NCBI RefSeq assembly: GCF_000227665.2
Contig: NZ_CP007030.1
Span: forward strand, 372,001-436,000
Length of the DNA stretch: 64,000 nt
DNA from: Thiomicrospira aerophila AL3
GTDB lineage: Bacteria; Pseudomonadota; Gammaproteobacteria; Thiomicrospirales; Thiomicrospiraceae
Direction of reading: 5' to 3'
This document shows, piece by piece, positions 37,642 to 47,307 of the stretch. How positions within the stretch are numbered: position 1 is the stretch's first letter; every line of letters begins with the position of its first letter. The translations under genes and the position numbers were made by a program. The notes beneath the pieces are model-generated. The model saw nothing but the letters and a program-made list of their open reading frames with translations. It was not told the DNA's origin and made no database searches.

Positions 37642-38502
37642 GTGAATATCAAATTTAGCAAAATGCATGGCTTGGGCAATGACTTTATGGTGGTCGATGC
37701 CATTAACCAGTCGATTGAATTTTCACCAGGCCTGGTGAAAGCGTTGGCCAATCGCCATTGGGGCGTGGGGTTTGATCAATTGCTAGTGGTCGAAAAACCA
37801 CAATCGACCCAGGCTGATTTTCGTTATCGAATTTTTAATGCCGACGGTTCGGAAGTCCAACAATGCGGCAATGGCGCCCGCTGTTTTGCGCGCTTTGTCT
37901 ATGATCAAGGGCTGACGCAAAAGCGTGAAATTCCGGTCGAAACCGCCTCGGGTTTGATTGTGTTGTATTTGGAAGCCGACGGCCAAGTGCGTGTCAATAT
38001 GGGCGTGCCGCGTTTTGAACCTAACGCCTTGCCATTTGAGGCCGAGCAGCAAGCCCCGACCTATCAAATTGATGTCGATCACCAGGCCTGGTTAATCGGT
38101 GCGGTGTCGATGGGCAATCCGCACGCGGTCTTGATGCCGTTTGAAAATGTGGCACAAGCACCGGTCGAAAGCTTGGGTGCGGCGTTAGAATCCCATCCGC
38201 GCTTTCCTGAACGCGTGAATGTCGGCTTTCCGCAACTGATCGATGCCGAGTATATTAAGTTGCGTGTGTTTGAACGCGGCGCAGGCGAAACCCAAGCCTG
38301 TGGCACCGGCGCGTGTGCCGCGATGGCGGTGTTGCGACTGTGGGGTAAAGTGAGCGAGCAGGTGACAGTGTCTTTGCCAGGGGGCGATTTGCAGATTCGT
38401 TGGTCGGGCAAGCTGGATGAACCTTTGTGGATGACCGGACCGGTGGCCACGGTTTTTTCGGCCGAGTTAGATGCTTCATTTTGGGACGAAGGAAATTTAT
38501 GA
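37642..38502 (+). CDS. dapF: Diaminopimelate epimerase
   Basis: 286 residues; interconverts LL- and meso-diaminopimelate for lysine and peptidoglycan. Both active-site Cys loops are intact: [14 protein letters not shown] near 72-85 and [13 protein letters not shown] near 217-229. It starts with GTG after GAGGATAAGCA. It overlaps the DUF484 gene by four bases; dapF-DUF484-xerC is a conserved gammaproteobacterial order. Two CAGGCCTG copies (37727, 38083). Confidence 0.96.
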   Translation: MNIKFSKMHGLGNDFMVVDAINQSIEFSPGLVKALANRHWGVGFDQLLVVEKPQSTQADFRYRIFNADGSEVQQCGNGARCFARFVYDQGLTQKREIPVETASGLIVLYLEADGQVRVNMGVPRFEPNALPFEAEQQAPTYQIDVDHQAWLIGAVSMGNPHAVLMPFENVAQAPVESLGAALESHPRFPERVNVGFPQLIDAEYIKLRVFERGAGETQACGTGACAAMAVLRLWGKVSEQVTVSLPGGDLQIRWSGKLDEPLWMTGPVATVFSAELDASFWDEGNL

Positions 38503-39215
38503 CCACGGATAATAAAGGGCTAAGAGCCGATGAAGTAGCGGAATATCTCGCTAAAAACCAACAGTTTTTTCATATCTTTCCAGGCCTGCTAGATGAGCTC
38601 AGCATTCCCCACCCGGAGTCAGGTAAAGCGGTATCCTTGCTGGAACGTCAGGTGTGGCAGTTGCGTCAACAAAAGCAACTTTTGCAGGATCAGGTCGATT
38701 CGTTGGTCAGTATTGCCGGTGATAATGGGGTGATTCTGCAAAAATTGCATCACTTAGCCTTGCGTTTATTACAAGCGCCCACTCAGCAAGTGGCTTTGGA
38801 TGCACTATATCAGCAGTTGCAAGGTCCGTTTGCAGTGGAACAGGTAACGTTATTTAGTTGGGAATTGCCCAATACGAGTTTAGCAGGCCTGCAGCAATTG
38901 GGCGTGCGTCAAGATTGGGTGGCCAGCTTGAAGGCGAGTCTAGTGCCAGGGCAGCCGGTGTGTGGCTTTATTGAAGCGCAATGGAAGCAAGGCTTATTTA
39001 AAACCACCGAGCCGATTGAGTCGATGTGCTGTGTGCCCTTGGGTTGGCAATCGGTGTGGGGCGTGCTGGCGCTGGGTAGTCACAGTAATCGTTTTCAACC
39101 CGATTTAGGCACTTATTTTTTAAAGATTCTCGGTGAGCTGGTCAGTGCACAGTTTAATAATTTATTTAATGATGCGTTACCCGCCGAGCCTGAATTGACA
39201 TTGAGTCAGTCCTAG
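38499..39215 (+). CDS. DUF484-family GAF-like protein
   Basis: 238 residues. The start of the DUF484 family is clear: [20 protein letters not shown] and [17 protein letters not shown], a helical lead followed by a GAF-like domain ending [13 protein letters not shown]. Function unknown; it always sits between dapF and xerC. I use the ATG at 38499, which forms ATGA with the dapF stop and has GAAGGA upstream; the frame is open further into dapF. Two CAGGCCTG copies (38581, 38884). Confidence 0.9.
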   Translation: MTTDNKGLRADEVAEYLAKNQQFFHIFPGLLDELSIPHPESGKAVSLLERQVWQLRQQKQLLQDQVDSLVSIAGDNGVILQKLHHLALRLLQAPTQQVALDALYQQLQGPFAVEQVTLFSWELPNTSLAGLQQLGVRQDWVASLKASLVPGQPVCGFIEAQWKQGLFKTTEPIESMCCVPLGWQSVWGVLALGSHSNRFQPDLGTYFLKILGELVSAQFNNLFNDALPAEPELTLSQS

Positions 39216-39216
39216 T

Positions 39217-40200
39217 ATGAGCCGAGAAACCGCACCGATTGATGCCTGCTTGAGCGCGTTGGTGGCCGAGTTAAATGCGCAACACTATTCGCCTCATTCT
39301 ATCGCCAATTACCAGCGTGATATTTTGGCTTACCAGGCCTGGTGCCAAGCGGGTGCTGGCACTAAGTCCTTAAAAAGTCACCAGTTTTGGTCTGCGCAAA
39401 AGCTGCAAGATTTTGAGGCTTATGTGATGGCCATGAGCGAACAGGCGTTGCATCCACGTACCATTCGTCGCCACTTGTCAGCTTTGCGGCGTTTTTATCA
39501 GTTTATGCTTCGGCAAGGGTGGGTAGCGGACAATCCCGTGCAGTGGGTGCAAGCACCCAAAGCCGATAAGCCACTGCCAAAAAGTGTCTCAGTGGATAAG
39601 ATGCAACAATTATTAGACCAACCGGCTGACACTGCTTTGGCGAAGCGTGATCAGGCGATGTTTGAATTGCTTTATTCCTCTGGAATCCGGGTGGCTGAGT
39701 TGGTGAGTTTGCGTTATCCGGACAGCCTAACCCAATTAGATGAAGGCTATATTAGCGTGGTGGGCAAGGGCAATAAGCAACGCCTTGCGATGGTGGGGCG
39801 GACAGCGATCACCGCCTTGCAGGTCTGGTTGCAGATTCGTCCGCAATGGGCTAGCCATGATGATGCATTGTTTATTAGTCAACAAGGCAAGGGCCTGACT
39901 GTGCGCAGTGTGCAAAAGCGTTTAGCACAACGTGGTCAAACCGCCGGTTTAGATACTCGGATTAGCCCACATCGTTTGCGCCATGCCTGTGCGACCCATG
40001 TGTTAGAATCCAGCGGCGATTTACGGGCGGTGCAGGAATTATTGGGGCATGCGCAACTGAGTACGACTCAAATCTATACCAAATTAGATATGCAACATCT
40101 AGCGCAGGTGTACGATCAAGCCCATCCCCGCGCCCGCAAAAAAGATGTAGCAGGCCACGCGAAATCAGACATTTATTCAGACCAACAGAACGAACAGTAA
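39217..40200 (+). CDS. xerC: Tyrosine recombinase XerC
   Basis: 327 residues; resolves chromosome dimers at dif with XerD. The N-terminal SAM-like domain is followed by the catalytic domain with Arg in [12 protein letters not shown], Lys in VVGKGNKQR, HxxR in [10 protein letters not shown], His in [11 protein letters not shown] and the nucleophile Tyr in IYTKLD near 288. It is 15-20 residues longer than usual at the C-terminus, with a basic polar tail. It starts one base after DUF484 and precedes hslV by 14 bases. One CAGGCCTG (39334). Confidence 0.95.
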   Translation: MSRETAPIDACLSALVAELNAQHYSPHSIANYQRDILAYQAWCQAGAGTKSLKSHQFWSAQKLQDFEAYVMAMSEQALHPRTIRRHLSALRRFYQFMLRQGWVADNPVQWVQAPKADKPLPKSVSVDKMQQLLDQPADTALAKRDQAMFELLYSSGIRVAELVSLRYPDSLTQLDEGYISVVGKGNKQRLAMVGRTAITALQVWLQIRPQWASHDDALFISQQGKGLTVRSVQKRLAQRGQTAGLDTRISPHRLRHACATHVLESSGDLRAVQELLGHAQLSTTQIYTKLDMQHLAQVYDQAHPRARKKDVAGHAKSDIYSDQQNEQ

Positions 40201-40214
40201 CAAAGGACAAAACT

Positions 40215-40769
40215 ATGCAACATGATCCGGCAACGATTTATGGCACCACTATTTTATGTGTTAAGCGCCATGGCCAAATGGTTATTGGCGGTGATGGCCA
40301 AGTTACCCTTGGCCATATTGTAATGAAGGGCAATGCGCGTAAAGTACGCCGTCTTTACAATGGTCAAGTCTTAGCGGGATTTGCCGGCGCCACGGCGGAT
40401 GCCTTTACCTTATTCGAGCGTTTTGAAAGTCGCTTACAAACCCATAATGGGCAATTGATGCGTGCAGCGGTTGAAATGGCCAAAGATTGGCGAACTGATC
40501 GTGCCTTACGCAAACTTGAAGCGATGATGATTGTCGCCGACGCCGACACTATGCTTTTGATTTCTGGCACCGGTGATGTTATTGAGCCACAAGATGACTT
40601 TATCGCGATTGGGTCGGGTGGTAGCTATGCGCACGCGGCAGCGCAAGCCTTAATGCGCCATAGCGAATTGGGCGCCGAAGACTTGACCCGCAATGCCTTA
40701 ACCATTGCGGCTGATTTATGTATTTACACCAATCACAATCTAACGATTGAGGTGCTGGAAAAGGCTTAA
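40215..40769 (+). CDS. hslV: ATP-dependent protease proteolytic subunit HslV
   Basis: A 184-residue peptidase of the HslVU complex. The mature N-terminal Thr nucleophile lies after a short propeptide ([10 protein letters not shown] then TTILCV), as in many HslV proteins. [49 protein letters not shown] and [11 protein letters not shown] match the family. It keeps its usual place after xerC, but hslU does not follow; it lies 5 kb to the left on the opposite strand. The 3' end overlaps the next gene tail to tail by four bases. Confidence 0.96.
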   Translation: MQHDPATIYGTTILCVKRHGQMVIGGDGQVTLGHIVMKGNARKVRRLYNGQVLAGFAGATADAFTLFERFESRLQTHNGQLMRAAVEMAKDWRTDRALRKLEAMMIVADADTMLLISGTGDVIEPQDDFIAIGSGGSYAHAAAQALMRHSELGAEDLTRNALTIAADLCIYTNHNLTIEVLEKA

Positions 40770-42304
40770 CCTATCCCAAGCGCCTTTAGCATGGGGTATT
40801 CGCGGTTAATAAAATTGCTGGCGCGTTGAGTCAGTTCAGCCAAGTTTTCTTCGGCTGATTCAAGCGTGCGACCATACTTCATCACCCCTTCTCCGAGGGG
40901 TTCTAAAATCGCCCAAACAAATTCAGCCAAGGCTTCAGGCGTTTGTTGACCTTGTTGATAGCCTTGCAAAAACAATTGACTGAAACGTGCCACTTCAATA
41001 CCACCGCCGGTGACCGGACAAGCTAAAAAATAAATACTGGCACTGCCATGGGCTTTGGCCATGAGCGCTTGGTTAAACTTATCACAGCGATTTTTCACTG
41101 CCGCGATGGCTTCGTCACTTTGTGCCGATTGAATTTCACCGCGATGGGTAAAAATAAACATCGCTTGCACAATTTCCTGCAAACCAATTTTGCCATGGAT
41201 GGCCAACGCCTGTTCGATTTCACCAAGAGTATGGACTTGGTAATCAGCCAAATAATCGAGAATCGGGTTGTAAATATCGGCCGCCAAATCGGCAATGCCG
41301 AGTGCGCCTTCTAAGACCAGCGAAATCGCACCACGTGGTTTGGTCATCACCACACGCTCGGCACGCAGCGCATTAATCACTTCAACGGGATTGAGGCTTT
41401 GTGCGCCTTTGGTCCAATAATCTTTGCGGAATTTTTTATCGACGCAAAAATCGCGCGTGTTTTCTCTTAGCGCGACATCATCAATTTGATTAAGCAATTG
41501 TTGTTGTTCAGCGGATAAGTTAATCGCTTCAATCAGATCAAGATAACTGGCCGAGCTCGCGTAATCTAATTTTGCCCCCGCCATAACCTCGGCCATATCG
41601 GCAAAATCCATCGGTTGCCAATCGCGATTGAAATATTCATGCGCTAGATAATGGGGATCTTGACTGAGCAATTCTTGCAGTTTAGGCGCAACCTGGCTAT
41701 TGGCCGTGGCGTGTAAAGGTTGGGTTTTTAAGACTTGATCAGCAAATTGCAAGGCTTGGCGAATCCGTTGCGCACTGCCTTCGCCCGGTGCACCCATGCG
41801 CTGGGTATGCTGTACCATTAAACGGCGTAAAGGCATAATCTGCGCCCAACCGACTTGGGTGTTATAGCTGACATAGACCACGCCGCCGACCTTTAGGTTT
41901 TTTTTGATAAAGGCCATGATCAGGTCACGGTTTTCATGGGATACCCAAGTCCACACGCCATGTAAGCAAATAAAGTCAAACTTGGGCAAATCATCACGCG
42001 CTAAAAATTCGGCAAAGGATTCATCAGTAAACTGGGCATTGGCACCGCTGGCATTGACCAGGTTTTGCGCGCATAAGGCTTGCGAGGGTAAAAAGTCGTT
42101 ACCCCACCATTGGGCTACTGCCGCACTGGCATGAATCGCTGCGCTTAACCCTTGCCCAAAACCGAGTTCGCATGCGGTGCTCACTTTGGGTGGTTCGATG
42201 CCGGCGTTCAATAAGGCCAAGCGCATCCGCAGTGGATTGAGTTCTTTGTAATAACCATAGGTATAGCCAATATCGGCTACATAACCTGATGTCCAATCAC
42301 TCAT
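40766..42304 (-). CDS. SAM-dependent methyltransferase with methyltransferase regulatory domain
   Basis: 512 residues. The first ~200 form a class I methyltransferase: motif I as [17 protein letters not shown] near 43-59, an acidic strand [14 protein letters not shown] near 108-121, and [12 protein letters not shown] near 138-149. The rest, from about 215, resembles the methyltransferase regulatory domain found in a class of bacterial methyltransferases next to glycan or surface genes. The substrate is unknown. It ends head-on with hslV and is followed upstream by the YdcF-like gene 50 bases away, same strand. Confidence 0.8.
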   Translation of the reverse strand: MSDWTSGYVADIGYTYGYYKELNPLRMRLALLNAGIEPPKVSTACELGFGQGLSAAIHASAAVAQWWGNDFLPSQALCAQNLVNASGANAQFTDESFAEFLARDDLPKFDFICLHGVWTWVSHENRDLIMAFIKKNLKVGGVVYVSYNTQVGWAQIMPLRRLMVQHTQRMGAPGEGSAQRIRQALQFADQVLKTQPLHATANSQVAPKLQELLSQDPHYLAHEYFNRDWQPMDFADMAEVMAGAKLDYASSASYLDLIEAINLSAEQQQLLNQIDDVALRENTRDFCVDKKFRKDYWTKGAQSLNPVEVINALRAERVVMTKPRGAISLVLEGALGIADLAADIYNPILDYLADYQVHTLGEIEQALAIHGKIGLQEIVQAMFIFTHRGEIQSAQSDEAIAAVKNRCDKFNQALMAKAHGSASIYFLACPVTGGGIEVARFSQLFLQGYQQGQQTPEALAEFVWAILEPLGEGVMKYGRTLESAEENLAELTQRASNFINREYPMLKALGIG

Positions 42305-42354
42305 TTGTCCGTCCTTTTAGCTGTATTAAAGCGTTATGATTCAAAGTTTAGTCA

Positions 42355-43218
42355 TTATAACCCTTCAAATGGGTTAGGCCGAGGCGTTTGTGTTGATGCT
42401 GGATTTTGTTCCGTACTGGCGGGCTTTGGCAACCAGTGTTCGGTTTTACCGGTGAAAAAATAAACCGTTAAGCCTATCCATTCACGCCAGCCGGCTTCGA
42501 GTGCCTTTAAATGGTCATAAAAGTCGAAGTTAATCTGGCGTAGTTCACGACTATTGCTGCGGTAATCCACGGGATAGGGAATCACATTAATACCTTTTTG
42601 GCGTGCAATACCGACCGAGCGTGGCATATGGAAGGCCGAGGTTACTAGTAGATAAGTGCCGTCAGGTTTAAGCAGCGGTTGGGTATTACGAAAATTTTCA
42701 TAGGTATTGCGCGATGCCGATTCCAATATTAAACGTGATGGATACAGCCCAAGATCATTAAACACCTGTTGGGCAATGTGGCCTTCTGCACCGGTGTTTT
42801 GTAATTGAATTGAACCGCTGCCACCACTAAAAATCACTGGGGCAAAGGGATAGATGTCCGCCAGTTTTTTGGCGGCAATATAGCGGTCACCGCCTAAACC
42901 CAGTTCCGCTACATTCCAACTTAACGAGCGTTTTAAATCTTCGCCGCCGCCCAGAATAATGATGCCATCAATCTGGTCTGGAAGTTGAGCAGGTATGCTA
43001 AAACGTTGTTCCAGCGGTTTAATCACCCAGTCACCCACCGGATAGCTGAGTAACAGGCTTGCTAGTAAGGCATTGGGAATCAATAGCCACTTCGCCAGTT
43101 TTCTTAAGTTCATGAGCACTAATAGGCTACCTAAGATAAAGATAATAATTATCAGGTTACCGGGACTAAGTAGCGCCCAGGCGAGCTTTGAGAGATAAAA
43201 AAACAAGGTATCAGTCAT
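42355..43218 (-). CDS. YdcF/ElyC-type DUF218 membrane protein
   Basis: 287 residues with two N-terminal membrane helices (about 8-55) and a DUF218 domain outside: IDGIIILGGGEDLKRS near 83-98, APVIFSGGSG, GLYPSRLILESASRNTYENF and LVTSAFHMPRSVGIARQKG. The topology resembles E. coli ElyC, involved in envelope polyprenol or glycan metabolism; a SanA-like role is an alternative. It overlaps no neighbour and diverges from clpB. Confidence 0.85.
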   Translation of the reverse strand: MTDTLFFYLSKLAWALLSPGNLIIIIFILGSLLVLMNLRKLAKWLLIPNALLASLLLSYPVGDWVIKPLEQRFSIPAQLPDQIDGIIILGGGEDLKRSLSWNVAELGLGGDRYIAAKKLADIYPFAPVIFSGGSGSIQLQNTGAEGHIAQQVFNDLGLYPSRLILESASRNTYENFRNTQPLLKPDGTYLLVTSAFHMPRSVGIARQKGINVIPYPVDYRSNSRELRQINFDFYDHLKALEAGWREWIGLTVYFFTGKTEHWLPKPASTEQNPASTQTPRPNPFEGL

Positions 43219-43263
43219 GGTGGTGTCCTGTTATTAACCTGTGGATTAAATTTTTGACCTGCT

Positions 43264-43293
43264 CTTGAAAGCCTTGCGGCTAAATCCCATATA
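43264..43293 (+). promoter_or_regulatory. Sigma-32 (heat shock) promoter of clpB
   Basis: CTTGAAA (43264-43270) and CCCATATA (43286-43293) are separated by 15 bases, close to the sigma-32 consensus CTTGAAA-N(11-16)-CCCATNT. It lies about 30 bases before the clpB ATG, in the right orientation. This is the cleanest promoter in the window. Confidence 0.8.
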
Positions 43294-43321
43294 AAGGTTA
43301 ATGAAATTTGAGGATTCAGCC

Positions 43322-45892
43322 ATGATGGATAAATTTACTAGCCAGTTTCAAGCAGCCCTTGCGCAGTCGCAATCGCTAGCAAATAGTCAAGATAATCAAT
43401 TTATAGAACCTTTACACATTCTAGCGAGTTTAATGCCTGAGCAGGGGCATTTATTGCGCCTGGCCGGTGTGGACGTGAATGCACTCAATCAAACTGTGCA
43501 GGCGAAACTCAAAACCCTGCCGCAAGTCTCTGGCACAGGGGGCGAAGTGCAGCTATCGCGCCAATCAGGAGCGATTTTAAATTTAATGGAACGACAAGCG
43601 CAGAAAAACGGCGATGCCTATATTTCGAGCGAACTGTTTTTCCAAGCGGCCTTGGAGTCGAAAGATCAGGTCGCCGATATTCTGAAACAAGCCGGGGCGC
43701 AAGCAAACAAGCTCGCCGATGCGATTCAACAAGTACGTGGAGGGGAAAGCGTGCAAGATCAAAATGCAGAATCAACGCGCCAAGCGTTAGAAAAATACAC
43801 CATCGACTTAACCGCGCGTGCCGAATCCGGCAAGCTCGATCCGGTGATTGGTCGTGATGACGAAATCCGCCGCGCGATTCAAGTATTGCAGCGTCGTACC
43901 AAAAACAACCCGGTACTCATCGGTGAGCCTGGCGTGGGTAAAACCGCGATTGTCGAAGGCCTTGCGCAACGTATTATCAACGGCGAAGTGCCAGAAGGCT
44001 TGCGCCATAAACGTGTGTTGTCGTTAGATTTAGGCTCGTTATTGGCTGGCGCGAAATATCGCGGTGAGTTCGAAGAACGCCTAAAAGCGGTATTAAAAGA
44101 CTTGTCGAAAAACGAAGGTCAGGTGATTTTGTTTATCGACGAAATTCACACCATGGTCGGCGCAGGCAAAGCCGAAGGCGCAATGGATGCGGGCAATATG
44201 CTTAAACCGGCGTTAGCGCGTGGTGAGTTGCATTGTATCGGCGCGACTACGCTCAACGAATACCGCGACAATATCGAAAAAGACGCCGCGCTGGAGCGTC
44301 GTTTCCAAAAAGTGTTGGTAGATGAACCGACCGAAGAAGATACGATTGCGATTTTACGTGGCTTAAAGGAACGTTACGAAGTGCATCACGGCGTGGCGAT
44401 TACCGACCCGGCGATTGTGGCGGCGGCGCGGTTATCGCAACGTTATATTACCGACCGTCAATTGCCGGATAAAGCGATTGATTTGATTGACGAAGCCGCC
44501 TCGCGTATTCGGATGGAAATTGACTCCAAGCCGGAAGAAATGGACAAGTTGGATCGCCGCTTAATCCAGCTCAAAATGGAGCAGGTGGCGCTGAAAAAAG
44601 AAAAAGATGACGCGTCGAAAAAACGATTAGCTATCTTAAAAGACCAAATCAAAGACCTAGAAAAACAATATTCTGACTTTGAAGAGGTCTGGAAAAAAGA
44701 CAAGGCCGCGTTGCAGGGCGCGCAACAGTACAAAGAGGCGCTCGATAAAGCGCGTACCGAAATGGAAGCTGCGCGTCGCGAAGGCAACTTGGGGCGCATG
44801 TCTGAATTGCAATACGGTGTGATTCCCGATTTAGAAGCCAAAATCAAAGCGGCGGACGAGTTGGAGATCACCGACGAGAATAAAGGCGAAATGCACCTGT
44901 TGCGCAATAAAGTCTCCGAAGAAGAAATCGCCGAAGTCGTATCGCGTTGGACGGGCATTCCGGTATCACGCATGATGGAAGGCGAGCGTGACAAATTGTT
45001 ACGTATGGAAGATAGCCTAAGCGCCAAAGTGGTCGGTCAAGACGAAGCGGTCAAAGCCGTTTCGGATGCGATTCGTCGCTCACGCGCCGGTTTGTCTGAT
45101 CCAAACAAACCCAACGGTTCGTTCCTATTCCTTGGGCCAACGGGGGTGGGGAAAACCGAGCTAACCAAATCCTTGGCGGATTTCCTGTTCGACAGCCAAG
45201 ATGCGATTGTGCGTTTGGATATGTCTGAATTTATGGAAAAACACTCGGTGGCGCGTTTAATTGGTGCGCCGCCCGGCTATGTGGGTTACGAGCAGGGTGG
45301 TTATTTAACCGAAGCCGTGCGCCGCAAACCCTATTCGGTGATCTTGCTGGATGAGGTAGAAAAAGCGCACCCGGATGTGTTTAATATCCTGCTACAAGTG
45401 CTCGACGACGGGCGTTTAACCGACGGCCAAGGCCGTACAGTTGATTTTCGTAACACGGTGATTGTGATGACCTCGAACCTTGGTTCGCAGATTATCCAAG
45501 AGCTGGCAGGCGAGGGCAATTACGACGCAATGAAGTCGGCGGTAATGGAAGTGGTCGGTGGTCATTTCCGCCCCGAATTCGTTAACCGAATTGACGACAT
45601 TGTGGTATTTCACCCGCTTGGTAAAGGCCAGATTCGCGCGATTACCGATATTCAGCTTGAAAGCCTACGCAAACGTTTGGCCGACATCGACCTGAAAATC
45701 GACGTCTCGATTCCGGCATTGGATGTCATTGGCGAAGCCGGATTTGATCCGGTGTACGGTGCGCGTCCGCTAAAACGAGTGATTCAGCAACGTCTGGAAA
45801 ACCCATTAGCGCAACGCATCCTAAAAGGCGAGTTCCTTGCCGGTTCAACCATTCACGTTGAACTTGAAGACGGCGAACTCAATTTCCACTAA
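43322..45892 (+). CDS. clpB: Protein disaggregase ClpB
   Basis: About 856 residues, the AAA+ disaggregase that works with DnaK. An N-terminal Clp repeat ([17 protein letters not shown]...), NBD1 with [15 protein letters not shown], a coiled-coil middle domain (about 400-520), and NBD2 with [15 protein letters not shown], plus [20 protein letters not shown] start at the ATG at 43322, which has GAGGA seven bases upstream; the frame reaches seven codons further. A sigma-32 promoter precedes it. The gene contains no CAGGCCTG copy. Confidence 0.97.
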   Translation: MMDKFTSQFQAALAQSQSLANSQDNQFIEPLHILASLMPEQGHLLRLAGVDVNALNQTVQAKLKTLPQVSGTGGEVQLSRQSGAILNLMERQAQKNGDAYISSELFFQAALESKDQVADILKQAGAQANKLADAIQQVRGGESVQDQNAESTRQALEKYTIDLTARAESGKLDPVIGRDDEIRRAIQVLQRRTKNNPVLIGEPGVGKTAIVEGLAQRIINGEVPEGLRHKRVLSLDLGSLLAGAKYRGEFEERLKAVLKDLSKNEGQVILFIDEIHTMVGAGKAEGAMDAGNMLKPALARGELHCIGATTLNEYRDNIEKDAALERRFQKVLVDEPTEEDTIAILRGLKERYEVHHGVAITDPAIVAAARLSQRYITDRQLPDKAIDLIDEAASRIRMEIDSKPEEMDKLDRRLIQLKMEQVALKKEKDDASKKRLAILKDQIKDLEKQYSDFEEVWKKDKAALQGAQQYKEALDKARTEMEAARREGNLGRMSELQYGVIPDLEAKIKAADELEITDENKGEMHLLRNKVSEEEIAEVVSRWTGIPVSRMMEGERDKLLRMEDSLSAKVVGQDEAVKAVSDAIRRSRAGLSDPNKPNGSFLFLGPTGVGKTELTKSLADFLFDSQDAIVRLDMSEFMEKHSVARLIGAPPGYVGYEQGGYLTEAVRRKPYSVILLDEVEKAHPDVFNILLQVLDDGRLTDGQGRTVDFRNTVIVMTSNLGSQIIQELAGEGNYDAMKSAVMEVVGGHFRPEFVNRIDDIVVFHPLGKGQIRAITDIQLESLRKRLADIDLKIDVSIPALDVIGEAGFDPVYGARPLKRVIQQRLENPLAQRILKGEFLAGSTIHVELEDGELNFH

Positions 45893-45923
45893 CGTGTTAC
45901 TAAGTTAATTCTGTCATGCTCCT

Positions 45924-45947
45924 AACCCCGCGCAAGCGGGGTTTTTT
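45924..45947 (+). terminator. Intrinsic terminator of clpB
   Basis: Eight-base GC-rich stem AACCCCGC / GCGGGGTT with a GCAA tetraloop and a run of six T, 32 bases after the clpB stop. Confidence 0.92.
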
Positions 45948-45953
45948 ACACCC

Positions 45954-45991
45954 AAAACCCAACCACCAGGCCTGGTGGTCGGGCGGGTTTT
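45954..45991 (-). terminator. Terminator of the diguanylate cyclase gene, built on a CAGGCCTG palindrome
   Basis: An 18-base perfect palindrome ACCACCAGGCCTGGTGGT (45962-45979) is flanked by AAAACCC (45954-45960) and GGGTTTT (45985-45991), giving a nested hairpin just past the cyclase stop. On the - strand the outer arm supplies the T-tract. It is the only intergenic copy of the CAGGCCTG element in the window. It could also act on the clpB transcript, but clpB has its own terminator just before it. Confidence 0.6.
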
Positions 45992-47027
45992 AGGCAGTCA
46001 CAACCCGGTTACGGCCTTGATGTTTTGCTTGGTAGAGGGCCTGGTCGGCACGGGCGATCAGGCGATCGAAATCATCACCGGCTTGGTATTGCGTCACGCC
46101 CATGCTGAGGGTTTGCTGGCCAATGGTGTCAAATTCGGTTTGGGCAATGGTTCGACCTATACGTTCGGCTAATTTAGTGGCTTCAAAAACTTCCACCTGC
46201 GGGCAAATAATCAAAAACTCTTCGCCGCCCCAGCGGCCAATGCTGTCGTCTTTTCGCAGTAGTGCTTGTAAACGCTGACTGAGACTAATAAGCAGTTTAT
46301 CACCGGCCAAGTGACCATATTGATCATTCACCTGCTTAAAGTGGTCGGCATCGATCAAGATAATCGAAAAGTGTTGCTGTAGCATTTGCGCTTGTTCAAT
46401 ACAGGATTGTAGCAGTTTGTCGGTGTTGTGGCGGTTATAGAGCCCGGTCAGTTTATCGGTTTCGGCGACTTGTTTAATTTCAACCAGCGCATCTTCTAAC
46501 GCATGGGTTTTTTCTTTAATGCGTTTTTCTAACCAGGAATTGCGTTCTTCGAGTTCTTTAATCGGGTAGGACTCATCTTCGCAGTGGGCATCCGTTGGAA
46601 AAGAGGCATGAAGATGCGTCACTCGCCATTGCGTCTGTTGCTGAACAGCAACCAGGGTGACGCGAAGCTTATTAAACACCAGCTGTTGTTGCAGGATTTC
46701 AGTTTCAAGCCGCAGGATAGCATTAAATTGATAGGCTTGGTCCGCCACCAAACATAGCAGGTGTTGTTGCTGAATTTGGTAGTGAATCGGATTGGGAGCG
46801 TTGGCAATATCTTGTTGATAGAGGGCAATGGATTGTTCACGGTTGACGCCGACTTCACCGGCACCTGTGCCAAAACCGGTCATCTGTTCATGCAGTATCT
46901 CTGCAATGCCTGCAAGATTGCGTTGCTCGAATAATAGATCAAGATAGTGATGAAAAAACGTCATAGCCTCAGAGTCCCTTTCGATACAAACCTTAGGGTC
47001 TAAGCTAGACTTTTTAAAATCGGTCAC
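45990..47027 (-). CDS. Diguanylate cyclase with an NTF2-like sensor domain
   Basis: 345 residues. The C-terminal GGDEF domain (about 185-345) has the active site RWGGEEFLI, the KLTGLYNRHN entry and LIDADHFKQVNDQYGH; an inhibitory I-site RKDD lies five residues before GGEEF. The N-terminal ~130 residues have the layout of a SnoaL/NTF2-like fold (FFHHYLDLLFEQRNLAGIAEI, HYQIQQQHLLCLV, WRVTHLHASFP), joined by a coiled-coil stutter (about 150-180). So it probably makes c-di-GMP in response to a small ligand. It overlaps the ComFB gene by one base, making a co-translated pair. Confidence 0.88.
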   Translation of the reverse strand: MTDFKKSSLDPKVCIERDSEAMTFFHHYLDLLFEQRNLAGIAEILHEQMTGFGTGAGEVGVNREQSIALYQQDIANAPNPIHYQIQQQHLLCLVADQAYQFNAILRLETEILQQQLVFNKLRVTLVAVQQQTQWRVTHLHASFPTDAHCEDESYPIKELEERNSWLEKRIKEKTHALEDALVEIKQVAETDKLTGLYNRHNTDKLLQSCIEQAQMLQQHFSIILIDADHFKQVNDQYGHLAGDKLLISLSQRLQALLRKDDSIGRWGGEEFLIICPQVEVFEATKLAERIGRTIAQTEFDTIGQQTLSMGVTQYQAGDDFDRLIARADQALYQAKHQGRNRVVTA

Positions 47028-47278
47028 TAGGAAAATACCTTTTTATATGCAAATGCAACGGCGATCTTTACTTCGTCAACCATTCTGTTGCGCTCTTCTT
47101 GGGACATAAAAAAGCACAGATCAACATGATGCCGAATATATCTAGGCGACATGGTGTTCAATGCAATGCAGGCTATGTCTTCTAATTCATCTTCGCTGAG
47201 TTCATGAGTCCAGTAGTGCTGGACTATTTCATCAAAAACTAGCTTTTCGTAATAGTTTTGGATTGCATCAAACGCCAT
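47027..47278 (-). CDS. ComFB-family (late competence) small protein
   Basis: 83 residues. NYYEKLVFDEIVQHY, EDELEDIACIALNTMSPRYI and a VDLCFFMSQEERNRMVDEV helix match the ComFB family. Recent work shows cyanobacterial ComFB proteins bind cyclic dinucleotides. Here it overlaps the diguanylate cyclase start by one base (stop/start), so it is a strong candidate receptor for that enzyme's product. It is the first gene of the pair; the upstream neighbour is asmA, 29 bases away. Confidence 0.85.
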   Translation of the reverse strand: MAFDAIQNYYEKLVFDEIVQHYWTHELSEDELEDIACIALNTMSPRYIRHHVDLCFFMSQEERNRMVDEVKIAVAFAYKKVFS

Positions 47279-47307
47279 ACTAATCCTCTAAAATCTTAGC
47301 AAGTTAT

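Noticed and set aside
44458-45027. Long - strand frame (189 codons) opposite clpB
   Set aside because: Fully antisense to the strongly conserved clpB middle region; Ser/Arg-rich shadow composition, no domain and no ribosome site.
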